Assembly: GCF_001556515.1 (NCBI RefSeq)
Contig: NZ_LSJA01000073.1
Location: 1-64,000, forward strand
Length of the DNA: 64,000 nucleotides
Direction: 5' to 3'
Source: Caulobacter sp. CCH9-E1
Lineage (GTDB): Bacteria > Pseudomonadota > Alphaproteobacteria > Caulobacterales > Caulobacteraceae
The notes beneath the pieces were generated by a model, which ran no database searches, had not been told where the DNA came from, and worked only from the letters and a program-made list of their open reading frames with translations. The position numbers were made by a program, and so were the translations under genes. Shown in pieces: positions 16,366-25,201 of this stretch; the stretch's first letter is position 1, and each line of letters starts with the position of its first letter.

Positions 16366-19200
16366 TCAGAACCGGTAGAGCAGCGCCGCCTTGAAGGCGC
16401 GTCCGAACTCCGGCCGGCCAACGCCATAGAGGGCGCCGGCCTCGCCGCTGATGATCTGGCCGGCCCGCGGATTGCCCTCGGTCAGGCCCAGCTCGTTGGT
16501 CAGGTTCGTGCCGTAGGCGTAGATCGACAGCGCCTCGCTGACATTGAACCGCACCGTGGCGTTGACCAGCGTATAGGCCGGCAGGCGCGAGGTGTTGGCC
16601 GCGTCGGAGAAGCGGTCGCCATAGCGCTCGATGCTGCTCTCGATCCGCAGACGGCGATCCATCAGGTTGACGCCCGGGGTCAGGCGGAACGCGGTCTTGG
16701 GCACGCGCACCAGGCGGTTGCCGGTGAAGTCGCGCGTGCGGCTGGCGGTTCCCGCCGGCGGCTTGACCTGGCAGGTCGGGTCCGAGGCCGAGACCGTGCA
16801 ACTCTCCTCGAACTTGTAGTCGCCGAACTCGGGGTTCTGGATCGTGGCGCTGAAGCCGAGGTCGAACCATGCGGTCGGACGGATCGTCCCTTCCAGCTCA
16901 AGGCCCAGCGTCTTGGTGTCGGTGACGCTGGTCTGGTTCACATAGGCCCCGGTGGTCGGATTGAAGACCAGGCTGCCGAAGGTCAGGGCGTCATAGGCGG
17001 TGTGGAACACCGTGGCGTAGAGGTCCAGCTTGCCGGTGGTCAGCTTGTAGCCGGCTTCCGTCAGGTCCATCGTCTGAACGATCGGCGCGGTGTTGGTCGC
17101 GTTGGTGATGTAGTCGCCCAGCGACGGCAGACGGAAGGCCGAGGTGTAGCGGGCGAAGAGGCCCATGTGCGGGGTGAGGCGATAGTCCGCGCCGACGGTC
17201 CAACCGGTGTGGTCGAACTTGCGGGTGAAGCGGTCATAGACGCCCGAGCCCGCCAGGACCGTGTCGTCGGCGGGAGTCGGCGACTGGCCTAGATTGATCG
17301 TCGCGGTCCGTTCACTACGGCCGGTGAACTCCACCTTCTCCCAGCGCACGCCGGCGTCGATGCGCAGCGCCGGCGTCACCTGCCACTCGTCGGTCAGATA
17401 GAGCGCCGTGGTGTTGGACTTGCCGTCGCCGTTGGCGAACTCGGCGCCATAGCGGCTGATGCCGTTCTCGGTCAGGCTGGACAGGACCTTGCCGCTCGCG
17501 TCAACGGCCACCAGGTCGAGGCGTCGGGCGTTGTCGCGCACGTCCAGCAAGGCGTTGGCCGAGTAGCGGTTGAAGGCCTCCTCGACGTGGGCGTGATAGA
17601 AGCCCGCCGCCACGTCGTGGGTCTGGCCGCCGATCTCGAACTTGTGCAGCAGGCGCGTGTCGTTGATCAGCTCATCCAGCGGCACGGAGACGTAGCGGAG
17701 CGACCCATCCAGCACCAGGCCATTGCCGTTCTGGCCCGCGCCGGTCGTGCTGAACACCTCGCTGGGACTGGTGGCGTAGCGCAGCTGCACGTCGGTCGCG
17801 CCGGGCGTCGCCGCCAGCAGGGCGGCGCGATACTGCGCGATGCGGGCCGAACCCAGCACCGGGGTATTGGGGAACAGGCCGATGCGCTTGGACTCCGAAG
17901 TCCGATAGCGCAGGGTTTCCTGCAGGCGCCAGCCGTCGGCGATCTCGTACTTCAGGACGGCGGTGGCCTGGGTCAGCTTGACCTCGGTGCCGCGGGAGAG
18001 GTCCCAGTTGAAGGGCCCCTTGGGACCGCGCAGGGTCAGCTTCTCGGTCTCCGGCCCCGCCAGGGTGCCGGTCAGCGGGTCGAAGCCCGGGGCGGCGCTG
18101 GGCTCGCCCGCCGCGTTGAACTTCAGCGGCACGCCGGCGAACAGGATGACGTTGTCGTCCAGGTGCTTGATGTTGAAGTCGAAGCTGCCGCGCTGGAAGT
18201 CGCGGCCGATCGAGGCGCGGACCTGATAGCCCTTGTTGGCGGCGAAGCCCGGATCGCGAATGCCGTCGTCGTCGCGCCAGAAGCCGCCAAGACTGGCGCG
18301 CCACTCGCCGATCGGTCCGCCGACATAGGCGTCGACGCGCTTGAGGCCGTAGTCGCTGGCCTGGACCTTGATGATCCCCTCGCGGGTCTCGCCCTTGCGA
18401 GTGATGAAGTTGACCGTGCCGCCCGGGGCGTAGGACGCGAAGATCGACGAGGGACCGCCGCGCACCACCTCGATGCGCTCGATGGTCTCGTCCAGGCGGA
18501 ACGACTGGTCGGCGTTCAGATAGCCCAGGCCGCCGTCGTGCTGCACCGGCGCGCCATCCTCCTGCAGGGCGATGGCCGAAAAGCCCTCCTGCGGGATGCC
18601 GCGCGCGCGGATGTTGGCGCTGGCCTCGCCGCCGGACGCCTCGACCCAGAAGCCCGGCACCGACTTCAGCGCGTCGGCCACGCCCATGGGCGAGCGCAGG
18701 CGCAGGGTCTCTTCGTTCATCGTCGTGACGGCGTAGCTGGTCGACAGGCGTGTGCGGGCGTCCGAACCCGCGCGGGCGGTGACGATCAGCTCCTCCACCG
18801 TCGAGACCTCAGGGGCGGCCCCGCCGGCGGCCAAAGGGCCGGCGCCTCGCTGGCGCAGGGTGATGACCTCGGCCGTGGCGGAGGCGATCTCCAGATCGCT
18901 ACCCTCGATCAGACGGCGCACGGCTTCCTCGCGGCCATAGGCGCCTTGCAAGCCCGCCGTGCGGTGCTTGGCCGCCACGTCGTACGGGAAGAGGATCTGC
19001 ACGCCGGCCTGACGCGAGAAGGCGTTCAGCGCCTGAGCCGTATCGCCGGCCGGGACCTTGAACTCCACCCGCGCGGCCGCTTGCGCATGAGCCGCGACCG
19101 GCGCGACGGCGACCAACGCCGAGGTGGCCAGAAGCAGGCATGCGCCCACGCGCGGCGCTCCATGGCGCGTCAAAGACTTGATCATCGTAGTTCGCCCCAT
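16366..19200 (-). CDS. TonB-dependent receptor with STN signalling domain
   Basis: This 944-residue receptor has a signal peptide (ending APVAAHAQA), then a secretin/TonB short N-terminal (STN) domain at about 45-115 (FKVPAGDTAQALNAFSRQAG, VQILFPYDV, LEIASATAEVITLRQ). The TonB box/plug follows (EELIVTARAGSD, SVPGFWVEASGGEASANIRARG, IERIEVVRGGPSSIFASYAPGG, TVNFITRKGE). The barrel ends FKAALLYRF. STN-bearing receptors talk to a FecR-type anti-sigma factor, and exactly such a fecR and ECF sigma gene lie immediately upstream on the same strand. Either ATG 19200 or ATG 19185 could be the start; the second has the better upstream GGGGCGA. The ligand is unknown, but the adjoining exported hydrolases hint at a complex organic molecule rather than ferric citrate. 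Confidence 0.9.
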   Translation of the reverse strand: MGRTTMIKSLTRHGAPRVGACLLLATSALVAVAPVAAHAQAAARVEFKVPAGDTAQALNAFSRQAGVQILFPYDVAAKHRTAGLQGAYGREEAVRRLIEGSDLEIASATAEVITLRQRGAGPLAAGGAAPEVSTVEELIVTARAGSDARTRLSTSYAVTTMNEETLRLRSPMGVADALKSVPGFWVEASGGEASANIRARGIPQEGFSAIALQEDGAPVQHDGGLGYLNADQSFRLDETIERIEVVRGGPSSIFASYAPGGTVNFITRKGETREGIIKVQASDYGLKRVDAYVGGPIGEWRASLGGFWRDDDGIRDPGFAANKGYQVRASIGRDFQRGSFDFNIKHLDDNVILFAGVPLKFNAAGEPSAAPGFDPLTGTLAGPETEKLTLRGPKGPFNWDLSRGTEVKLTQATAVLKYEIADGWRLQETLRYRTSESKRIGLFPNTPVLGSARIAQYRAALLAATPGATDVQLRYATSPSEVFSTTGAGQNGNGLVLDGSLRYVSVPLDELINDTRLLHKFEIGGQTHDVAAGFYHAHVEEAFNRYSANALLDVRDNARRLDLVAVDASGKVLSSLTENGISRYGAEFANGDGKSNTTALYLTDEWQVTPALRIDAGVRWEKVEFTGRSERTATINLGQSPTPADDTVLAGSGVYDRFTRKFDHTGWTVGADYRLTPHMGLFARYTSAFRLPSLGDYITNATNTAPIVQTMDLTEAGYKLTTGKLDLYATVFHTAYDALTFGSLVFNPTTGAYVNQTSVTDTKTLGLELEGTIRPTAWFDLGFSATIQNPEFGDYKFEESCTVSASDPTCQVKPPAGTASRTRDFTGNRLVRVPKTAFRLTPGVNLMDRRLRIESSIERYGDRFSDAANTSRLPAYTLVNATVRFNVSEALSIYAYGTNLTNELGLTEGNPRAGQIISGEAGALYGVGRPEFGRAFKAALLYRF

Positions 19201-19257
19201 CTAGGTCGCCGAAAACCGGCGTCTCGCTCAGCAAGATGGAAGGGGCGCGGAAAACCT

Positions 19258-20205
19258 CTATCGAGATTTGAGAAGAATTCGTGACGATCCGTCGTCAATG
19301 ATCCGTAGACCGAACGTTGTGCGCAAGGCCTCCAGGAAGCTTTCGGGGTTTCCGGTCATGAAACGGCCGCCCAGGCGCATGGCACCGACCTTGGGGTCTT
19401 CTATGACCATCTTGCGAACGAGGTAACGATTGTATTCCTCGACCGCGTCGGACAGGCGCTGTCCTTCGAAAACGATTTCACCACGACGCCATGCCTGGAC
19501 GTTCTGGACCTCGACCTCAGGCGCTGCCGCGACGGCGACGCCCGCAGCGGTGACCGCCAGCGCCTGCCGAGGATCGGCGGCGTTGACGACTGAAGCTTCT
19601 GTCTCCCCGGCGGCGGTGCGGATCGCCGCGCGGCCGGCGAGCACGATCAGGTCCAGTCCCGAGGGCCGCAGGCGCGCATTGAACTGGCCCGGCGCGAGAT
19701 TGGCCAAGCCCGACGGCGTGAAGAGCTCGAACGGCCGCATGGCGTCATGAGCGATCGTCAGCGCGATCTCCCCTCGCCTCAGCCACAGCCGCCGGCGGTC
19801 GCGGCCGAAGCGCCAGAGCACTTCGGTGTCGGTGTTCAGCTCGACCGAGCTGCCGTCGGGCAGCGACAGGCTGCGACGTTCGCCCACGCCGGTCACGGTG
19901 CGGTCGCGCAGCCATTGGTCCCGGCCAAGATAGGCGGCGCCCGAAATCCCGGCCGCCAGGGCCAGGCCGCCGCCCAGCCAGGCGCGCCGGGTCGCCGCGG
20001 GACGAGCGCGCGGCGGAGCGTCGCGCAGGGCGTCCAGCCGGCTCCAGGCGGCGGCGACCTCGGCGAAGGCGGCGGCGCGGCGGGGGTCGGCGTCACGCCA
20101 GGCTTCGAATTCCGCGGAATCCGCACGGCCGGCGTCCAGACGCGCCAGCCACTCCGAAGCCTGGGCGATCAGCGCGTCTCTGTCTTGATCGCCCGCTTGC
20201 GCCAT
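19258..20205 (-). CDS. FecR-family anti-sigma factor
   Basis: The 315-residue protein has a cytoplasmic N-terminal sigma-binding region with the DUF4880 pattern (ASEWLARLDAGRADSAEFEAW, in parts, then DPRRAAAFAEVAAAWSRLDAL). One membrane helix follows (about 75-95, AWLGGGLALAAGISGAAYLG). The periplasmic FecR domain has GERRSLSLPDGSSVELN, RRLWLRRGEIALTI, FEGQRLSDAVEEYNRY and a closing STN-like FLEALRTTFGLRI. It overlaps the sigma gene by 37 bases and precedes its receptor by 57 bases, the classical order for cell-surface signalling. Confidence 0.92.
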   Translation of the reverse strand: MAQAGDQDRDALIAQASEWLARLDAGRADSAEFEAWRDADPRRAAAFAEVAAAWSRLDALRDAPPRARPAATRRAWLGGGLALAAGISGAAYLGRDQWLRDRTVTGVGERRSLSLPDGSSVELNTDTEVLWRFGRDRRRLWLRRGEIALTIAHDAMRPFELFTPSGLANLAPGQFNARLRPSGLDLIVLAGRAAIRTAAGETEASVVNAADPRQALAVTAAGVAVAAAPEVEVQNVQAWRRGEIVFEGQRLSDAVEEYNRYLVRKMVIEDPKVGAMRLGGRFMTGNPESFLEALRTTFGLRIIDDGSSRILLKSR

Positions 20206-20750
20206 GTACTCGCCTTAACTCCGATCCTTCGACGCTCGTCCGCCGCCAACGCCTTGGTCAGCAGGGCCAAGCCCTTGGCCAGATGTTTCTCAACCGTAGA
20301 GATGGACAAGTTCAACCGAACCGCTATCTGGCTCGGTGAAAGCCCTTCCATTTTCCGTAGCGTGACCACCCGGCGACATTGTTCCGGCAACCGATCGACC
20401 GCCTCGATCACGCGCAGCAACTCTTCCCGAGCGCTGGCGACGGCGTAGGCGTCCGGCGCCGGATCCGGCAGAGCTTCCATCTCCAGCACCCCGATCTGGC
20501 GAATGCCGACGACCTTGGCCCGCCGCACGCGTTCGAAGGCCAGGTTTCGAATGATGGTGAGGACGAAGCGCTCCGGGCGCTCCAGCCGGCGCCAGTCGGG
20601 GACGCCCAGCACCTTGGCGTAGGCCTCCTGCACGAGGTCCTCCGCCTCGGCGGCGTCGCGCGTCAGCTTGCGGGCATAGGCGCGATAGTTCGCCGCGAAC
20701 GGCAGAACCGCTTCGGCGAACCATTTATCGATGTCGCGTAGCCAAGCCAT
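20169..20750 (-). CDS. ECF RNA polymerase sigma factor (FecI-like)
   Basis: From ATG 20750 (a GTG at 20753 is equally possible) this 193-residue protein shows sigma region 2 (YRAYARKLTRDAAEAEDLVQEAYAKVL) and region 4 (LPEQCRRVVTLRKMEGLSPSQIAVRL, then LSISTVEKHLAKG), here quoted in parts. It lacks regions 1 and 3, as ECF sigmas do. Its 3' end overlaps fecR, indicating translational coupling, and the whole sigma-fecR-TBDR set reads as one surface-signalling unit that should switch on the receptor gene when ligand binds. Confidence 0.92.
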   Translation of the reverse strand: MAWLRDIDKWFAEAVLPFAANYRAYARKLTRDAAEAEDLVQEAYAKVLGVPDWRRLERPERFVLTIIRNLAFERVRRAKVVGIRQIGVLEMEALPDPAPDAYAVASAREELLRVIEAVDRLPEQCRRVVTLRKMEGLSPSQIAVRLNLSISTVEKHLAKGLALLTKALAADERRRIGVKASTWRKRAIKTETR

Positions 20751-20972
20751 CACGCGAGTCCCGCCCCGGCGAAGACAGCCGGCTCTCGAACGCTGCACTA
20801 GCGATCGAGGATGTCAGTTTGGCGACGGTGCGCAGTCATTCGGTCAGGCCGCTCGCTGGCCTGCCAGTATCTTCTGCGATGACCGTCACCGCTTGATGCT
20901 AACCTGGCGGCTGCCTAAAGCTTGACCAAAGACCGGCTGACTAGATCTCGCGCGACCGAGGAGGCTCACTTG

Positions 20973-21395
20973 GTGGAAGTGCACGGGCTCACGCCATATT
21001 TCGAAGTGTTCGATATGAGCGCCTCGCTCGCCTTCTACCGCGACCAACTCGGCTTTGAGGTGCTGTTCGCCAGTCCTGAGGTCCAGACCGCGGAAGGTCG
21101 CTTCTCTCACTTCGTCCGTCTGGCCCGCGGTGGGGCTGAGTTGATGCTGAACACCGCATACGATTCAAACGAACGACCTGCGCGACGAAGCGAGCCGCGT
21201 TGGGAAGGCTGTCGGCACACAGCCATCTATATCGACTGCGACGACGTGGTCGGCATACATGCCGAGATCACTGCGAGAGGCCTCAACACCCAAGCTCCCG
21301 CGACCACGGGATACGGCTTCTTGGCCTTCTCGGTCTCGGATCCGGACGGATTCGGCGTGATCTTCCAACAGCCCCCTTCAGCTCCCCCGGCGTAG
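20973..21395 (+). CDS. VOC-family (glyoxalase/bleomycin-resistance-like) protein
   Basis: The likely start is GTG 20973 (or TTG 20970), because GAGGAGG lies just upstream; the frame to 20922 is leaderless in character. The 140-residue protein has the paired beta-alpha-beta-beta-beta modules of the vicinal oxygen chelate fold: PYFEVFDMSASLAFYRDQLGF, GGAELMLN, then a second module (HTAIYIDCDDVVGIHAEI, FSVSDPDGFGVIFQQP, in parts). It resembles small resistance or dioxygenase-like VOC proteins. Metal ligands and substrate cannot be assigned. It is a single-gene unit divergent from the sigma gene. Confidence 0.85.
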   Translation: MEVHGLTPYFEVFDMSASLAFYRDQLGFEVLFASPEVQTAEGRFSHFVRLARGGAELMLNTAYDSNERPARRSEPRWEGCRHTAIYIDCDDVVGIHAEITARGLNTQAPATTGYGFLAFSVSDPDGFGVIFQQPPSAPPA

Positions 21396-21523
21396 ATTGG
21401 CCGTCGCCTTTCCCCCTTGCAGTCGATCGCAACGTCATCTGCGGCGGCTTCGCGCCCGTTGCTGACATCGGCCCCCTTGCGAACACAAGGCGTTCACGGG
21501 CTCAACCTCCAGGCCCGCAGCGC

Positions 21524-22786
21524 CTAGTCGCCACCGGCCGCTTGGAACAGCGCCGGCAGCAGCGCCAGGGCGACCCCAATTCCGGCCAACGCGGCCCAGC
21601 GCCATTGACCCATGCCGCGCCAGGCGCTGGCGCAGGCGGCCGACATCCCGTCGTCGCGCGACAGCCTCAGGGCGTAGACCGCCACGCCAGACACCGCCAG
21701 GGACGTCAGGGCTAGGCCGAACACGAACCAGACCAGCTTGGTCCAAACCCCGCCGAACGTGCCGAAATGCAGCGGATCGGCCATTTCGGAGAGACGCTGG
21801 TGCGCCGTCAGATCTCGCCCGTCGGTCGTAAGCACGACCTTGCCGGTCGACGCATCGGTCCAGGCAACGTTGGCGCGCTCACGGACGAGCACCGCCCGGT
21901 GCTGGCCTTGAAATTGGAACGCGCCGATCTTGCCCGACGGAAAGACGATGCGCTGGATACGCAGATCCGGATAGGCGGCGCGAGCCGCGGCGAGGTTGCG
22001 CTCCAGTCGATCCGCCACGCCGCGAGCATCGAGTTTGACCGCGGCCACCTTGGCGCGCGGAGCCGGCGGTGCCTTGGCCACCGTGCTTTCCGCCAGATAC
22101 CAAAGACCTGTTGCGCCGATCAAGGCGACGAACCAAAGGCTCCAAAGTCCCGCTAGACGGTGCAGATCGCCCATGGCCGTGCGGGCGTCGCGCCATCGCA
22201 CTGGCCTCAGAAAGCCTCGCCACCACTTCTTGTAGACGACGAAGGACGTCGCCAGGCTGATCAGCAAAAGGACCGACAGGGCCGAGACGATGGGCACGCC
22301 CACCGCCGTGGGCAGGTTCAAGTGCCGGTGCATGTTGCGCAGAATGCGCTGAGCCCCGACCCATGCCCCCTCGCCCTGCACCGCGCCGGTCGTGGGGTGC
22401 AGATAGACGAAGCTGCGCCGTCCGTCCGGCGTCTGGATCGTCGCGGTCATGGCGAAGCCGCGATCGATCGGCGCGTCCAGCAGGAGGATCTTGGCCTTCG
22501 GCTGAAGGGCGGCGACTTGGCGCGCCGCCTCCGACCAGGCCAGAGGACCTTCCACCGTCGCCGGCTCGACCCGCAAGGCCGGTCGCAGCAGCCAGTCGAT
22601 CTCATGACTGAACACGGCGACCGTCCCGGTCAGGAAGACGAAGCCGAGCAGGATCGACAGCTTCAGTCCAACCCACTGGTGAACACGCCACCACAGGCGC
22701 GAGCCCTTGGCCTTGGCGACGCGCCTTGGCGGAAGGGCATTTGCTCCATCCCGCTCCGCTACGGACGCGCGCTCAAGGCTCACCAT
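21524..22786 (-). CDS. PepSY-associated TM-helix protein (siderophore utilisation)
   Basis: The 420-residue inner-membrane protein belongs to the PepSY_TM family. It has a first helix (VGLKLSILLGFVFLTGTVAVFS), a periplasmic PepSY domain (SEAARQVAALQPKAKIL, FVYLHPTTGAV), then helices at about 165-185, 205-225 and 330-350, and a last helix near the C terminus. HQWVGL and RNMHRHLNLP are conserved family motifs with histidines proposed to bind haem. Its start overlaps the stop of the upstream siderophore receptor by 7 bases, so it is translationally coupled to it. Such proteins are thought to act as inner-membrane reductases that release iron from siderophores. Confidence 0.88.
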   Translation of the reverse strand: MVSLERASVAERDGANALPPRRVAKAKGSRLWWRVHQWVGLKLSILLGFVFLTGTVAVFSHEIDWLLRPALRVEPATVEGPLAWSEAARQVAALQPKAKILLLDAPIDRGFAMTATIQTPDGRRSFVYLHPTTGAVQGEGAWVGAQRILRNMHRHLNLPTAVGVPIVSALSVLLLISLATSFVVYKKWWRGFLRPVRWRDARTAMGDLHRLAGLWSLWFVALIGATGLWYLAESTVAKAPPAPRAKVAAVKLDARGVADRLERNLAAARAAYPDLRIQRIVFPSGKIGAFQFQGQHRAVLVRERANVAWTDASTGKVVLTTDGRDLTAHQRLSEMADPLHFGTFGGVWTKLVWFVFGLALTSLAVSGVAVYALRLSRDDGMSAACASAWRGMGQWRWAALAGIGVALALLPALFQAAGGD

Positions 22787-24948
22787 TCGCGGGAAACCTC
22801 CAGGAACAGCGAGCGGGGCTCGCCGGGGAAGTGGCCGGTGCGATCAATGAAGCCGGAGGCGGCGTAGGTTTTGTCGAACAGGTTGTCGACCCGCAGGAGC
22901 GTCGACCAGGGGCCGACCTTGTAGATCACCGAGGCGTCGAACACCGTATAGGGACGCACCTTCTGGCCGCTGAGCGAGGTGCGAACGTCGACATAGTCTC
23001 CGCCCAGAGCCAGAGCCAGGCCCAGCTTGGGAAACTGATAGCGTGTCCAGAAGCCGGCCTTATGCTTGGGCGCATTGGCGAACCGATCGCCGACGCTGTT
23101 GGTGATCACCGTCTTGCTGTTGGTCTTGGTGATGCGGGTGTCGTTGTACGCGTAGGAGCCGGTCAGCACCCAGTTCTTGGTCAGGTCGGCGGCCAGGTCG
23201 AACTCGACACCCTTGCTGGTCACCTCGCCGAACGCGATCATGTCGTTGACGCCGTCGCCGCCCACGTCGCCGCGCGGGTCGCTCTGCAGGATGTTGCTGC
23301 GGACGATCTGGTAGGCGGCGAACGTGGTCTGCAGCCGGCCGCCCATCAGTTCGGTCTTTACGCCGCCCTCGACGATTTCGCCCTCTGTCGGCGCGAAGGG
23401 ACCGCCCGCCAGCGGATCCTGGCTGGAAACGCTCTGCGGCTCGTAGCTCTGGGCCCACTGGCCATATACCGAGACGTCAGGACGCGCGCGCCAGACCAGG
23501 CCTGCCCGCCATGTCGCCTTTTGGTCCTTGAAGACGCTGGCGTCCGACGTGTCCTCGTAACGGTCGAAGCGTACGCCGGCGGTGGCGATGAAGGGGCCGA
23601 CGGTGGCCTCCTCCAAAAGATAGGCGCCGGACCGTTCCTGCACGGCGGAGGTGCGCACCCGCGCCCTCAGCTTGTAGGTCTTGGGATCGGTTACCCCGTA
23701 GAGCGGGTGGATCAGGCTGAGCGGCCCGGGCAGGCCCGCGACGGCCGTAAAGCCTCCCAGCAGCGAGGGACGGTTGTTGTTGACCAGCTCGCTGCGGTAA
23801 GCGTCAACGCCCAACAGCACCCGATTGCGCAGCGCGCCCAGATCGCGCGACCAAACGGCGTTAGCGCCGAAGCTCAGCTGCTCGAGATCCCGCTCCTGGT
23901 CGCGGAACTCACGGCGCGACAGGTCCAGCACGCCGTCTCGATCACTGTCGGTCAGGCCACGGGGTTCGTGATACTGCTGGCGCTCCAGGCTCTTTGAATA
24001 GCGCAGGCTGGCGTCGACCTTCAGGCTGTCCGACACGGGCCATTCGAGCCGAGCCTGCAGCACATTGGCGGTCAGATCGAGGAAGTCGCTCTTCTCATTG
24101 TGGTTCCAGCGCCGGTCAGCGAGGAAATGGCCCAGATTGTCGGTCGGCACGCCGCGCAGGCGGTTGCCTTGCAGGTTCTGCTGATAGCGGGTGGCCTGCA
24201 GAGTCAGTGCGGCCGGGCCAAGGTCGCTGCGAATCCCACCGTCGAGGATCAGGACCTCGCTGCCGGAGTTGCGCCGCGGCGTATTGCGGCTTTCGTAGAA
24301 GGCGCCAAGCCGAGTGGCGGGCGCTTCGACGCCGGGCAGGAAGCCCTCGATCTCGACCGAGCCGCCACGGCGCGCCTCGGTTCCAGCGACGGCCGTGGCC
24401 CGCGCCGAGAACTCGCTCTTGGGGGTCTTGGTGATGTAGTTGAACAAACCGCCCGGCGCCCCGGGGCCATAGAGCATCCCCGCCGGCCCCTTGAGGAACT
24501 CCAGTCGCTCGACGTTGAATAGCTGCGGCACCGAGAAGGCGACGTAGGGATCGCCGCGCAGGCCGTCGAAGAAAATCTCCTCCTGACGGAAGCCGCGGGC
24601 GGTGACGCCAGCGTAGGAGAACAGGCTGACGCCGGCGATGTTACGATAGAGATCCTGAGCGTCGCGAGCCCCCTGGTCGCGGATCAGCTCCGCGTTCAGG
24701 ACCTGGATATTGAGGCTGGAGGCCAGCGGCGGGGTTTCCAGCTTGCCGCTGGTGGTTTCCTGCGCGCGATAAAGCTGACGCGCCCGGGCGGTGATGATGA
24801 TCGTCAGGTCGGGCTCGTCTGTGGGGGTCGTCACCCCGGCCTCGCTGGTCTCGAACGCAGCGGCGGAATGCGCGCCGACCAAGCCGGCGGCCAGGGCCAA
24901 CGCCGCCACCGAAGGCCTCAAACGTCCATGAAACTTCACCACGCCCAC
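22780..24948 (-). CDS. TonB-dependent siderophore receptor
   Basis: This 722-residue receptor has a signal peptide (to about AHSAAAF), a plug of the FhuA/FoxA type (LNIQVLNAELIRDQGARDA, YRNIAGVSLFSYAGVTARGF, QEEIFFDGLRGDPY, VERLEFLKGPAGMLYGPGAPGG, LFNYITKTPK) and a barrel that ends with the aromatic pattern LEVSREW. The pattern is typical of ferric-siderophore receptors. It forms a two-gene operon with the PepSY protein, and a Fur-box-like palindrome lies 32 bases before the ATG. Hydroxamate-type siderophore import is inferred from family resemblance. Confidence 0.9.
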   Translation of the reverse strand: MGVVKFHGRLRPSVAALALAAGLVGAHSAAAFETSEAGVTTPTDEPDLTIIITARARQLYRAQETTSGKLETPPLASSLNIQVLNAELIRDQGARDAQDLYRNIAGVSLFSYAGVTARGFRQEEIFFDGLRGDPYVAFSVPQLFNVERLEFLKGPAGMLYGPGAPGGLFNYITKTPKSEFSARATAVAGTEARRGGSVEIEGFLPGVEAPATRLGAFYESRNTPRRNSGSEVLILDGGIRSDLGPAALTLQATRYQQNLQGNRLRGVPTDNLGHFLADRRWNHNEKSDFLDLTANVLQARLEWPVSDSLKVDASLRYSKSLERQQYHEPRGLTDSDRDGVLDLSRREFRDQERDLEQLSFGANAVWSRDLGALRNRVLLGVDAYRSELVNNNRPSLLGGFTAVAGLPGPLSLIHPLYGVTDPKTYKLRARVRTSAVQERSGAYLLEEATVGPFIATAGVRFDRYEDTSDASVFKDQKATWRAGLVWRARPDVSVYGQWAQSYEPQSVSSQDPLAGGPFAPTEGEIVEGGVKTELMGGRLQTTFAAYQIVRSNILQSDPRGDVGGDGVNDMIAFGEVTSKGVEFDLAADLTKNWVLTGSYAYNDTRITKTNSKTVITNSVGDRFANAPKHKAGFWTRYQFPKLGLALALGGDYVDVRTSLSGQKVRPYTVFDASVIYKVGPWSTLLRVDNLFDKTYAASGFIDRTGHFPGEPRSLFLEVSREW

Positions 24949-24979
24949 TCCTTACCCAAAGAATGGCGCGCCAGTTAGC

Positions 24980-24998
24980 GCGAATAATAGTTATTCGC
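24980..24998. promoter_or_regulatory. Fur-box-like palindrome
   Basis: GCGAATAATAGTTATTCGC is a perfect 8-3-8 inverted repeat. AT-rich halves with GAAT/ATTC near the outer ends fit a Fur-type iron box. It lies 32 bases upstream of the siderophore receptor start codon, where a bound repressor would block transcription. It is separated by only five bases from the stop of the truncated SDR. Confidence 0.6.
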
Positions 24999-25003
24999 AA
25001 CAA

Positions 25004-25192
25004 TCAGGACGACGGAGCGCCTTGCCGCCGGATTTCGTCGGCCATGCGGTCAGCCACGTCCTGACCGATGTCGTTGACCACCACGGCGGCGCCCTGGCTG
25101 GCAAGATAGAGCGCATGGACGCGGCCCAGGCCGCCGCCCGAGCCGGTGACGATGGCGACACGACCAGTCTGGGCGTTGGCAGGTTCAGTCAT
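25004..25192 (-). pseudogene. truncated short-chain dehydrogenase/reductase (N-terminal fragment)
   Basis: A 62-codon frame starts normally (ATG 25192, 9 bases after the stop of the esterase) and encodes a perfect SDR beginning: [20 protein letters not shown] (NAD(P) loop TGxxxGxG) and VVVNDIG. It ends abruptly after [10 protein letters not shown]. Family members are about 250-300 residues, so the NNAG, Ser, and YxxxK catalytic parts are missing and were not seen elsewhere in the window. The siderophore-receptor promoter begins immediately after. The fragment was therefore cut by a deletion or by joining of the receptor operon. Confidence 0.75.
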
Positions 25193-25201
25193 CCAGCTTC
25201 C

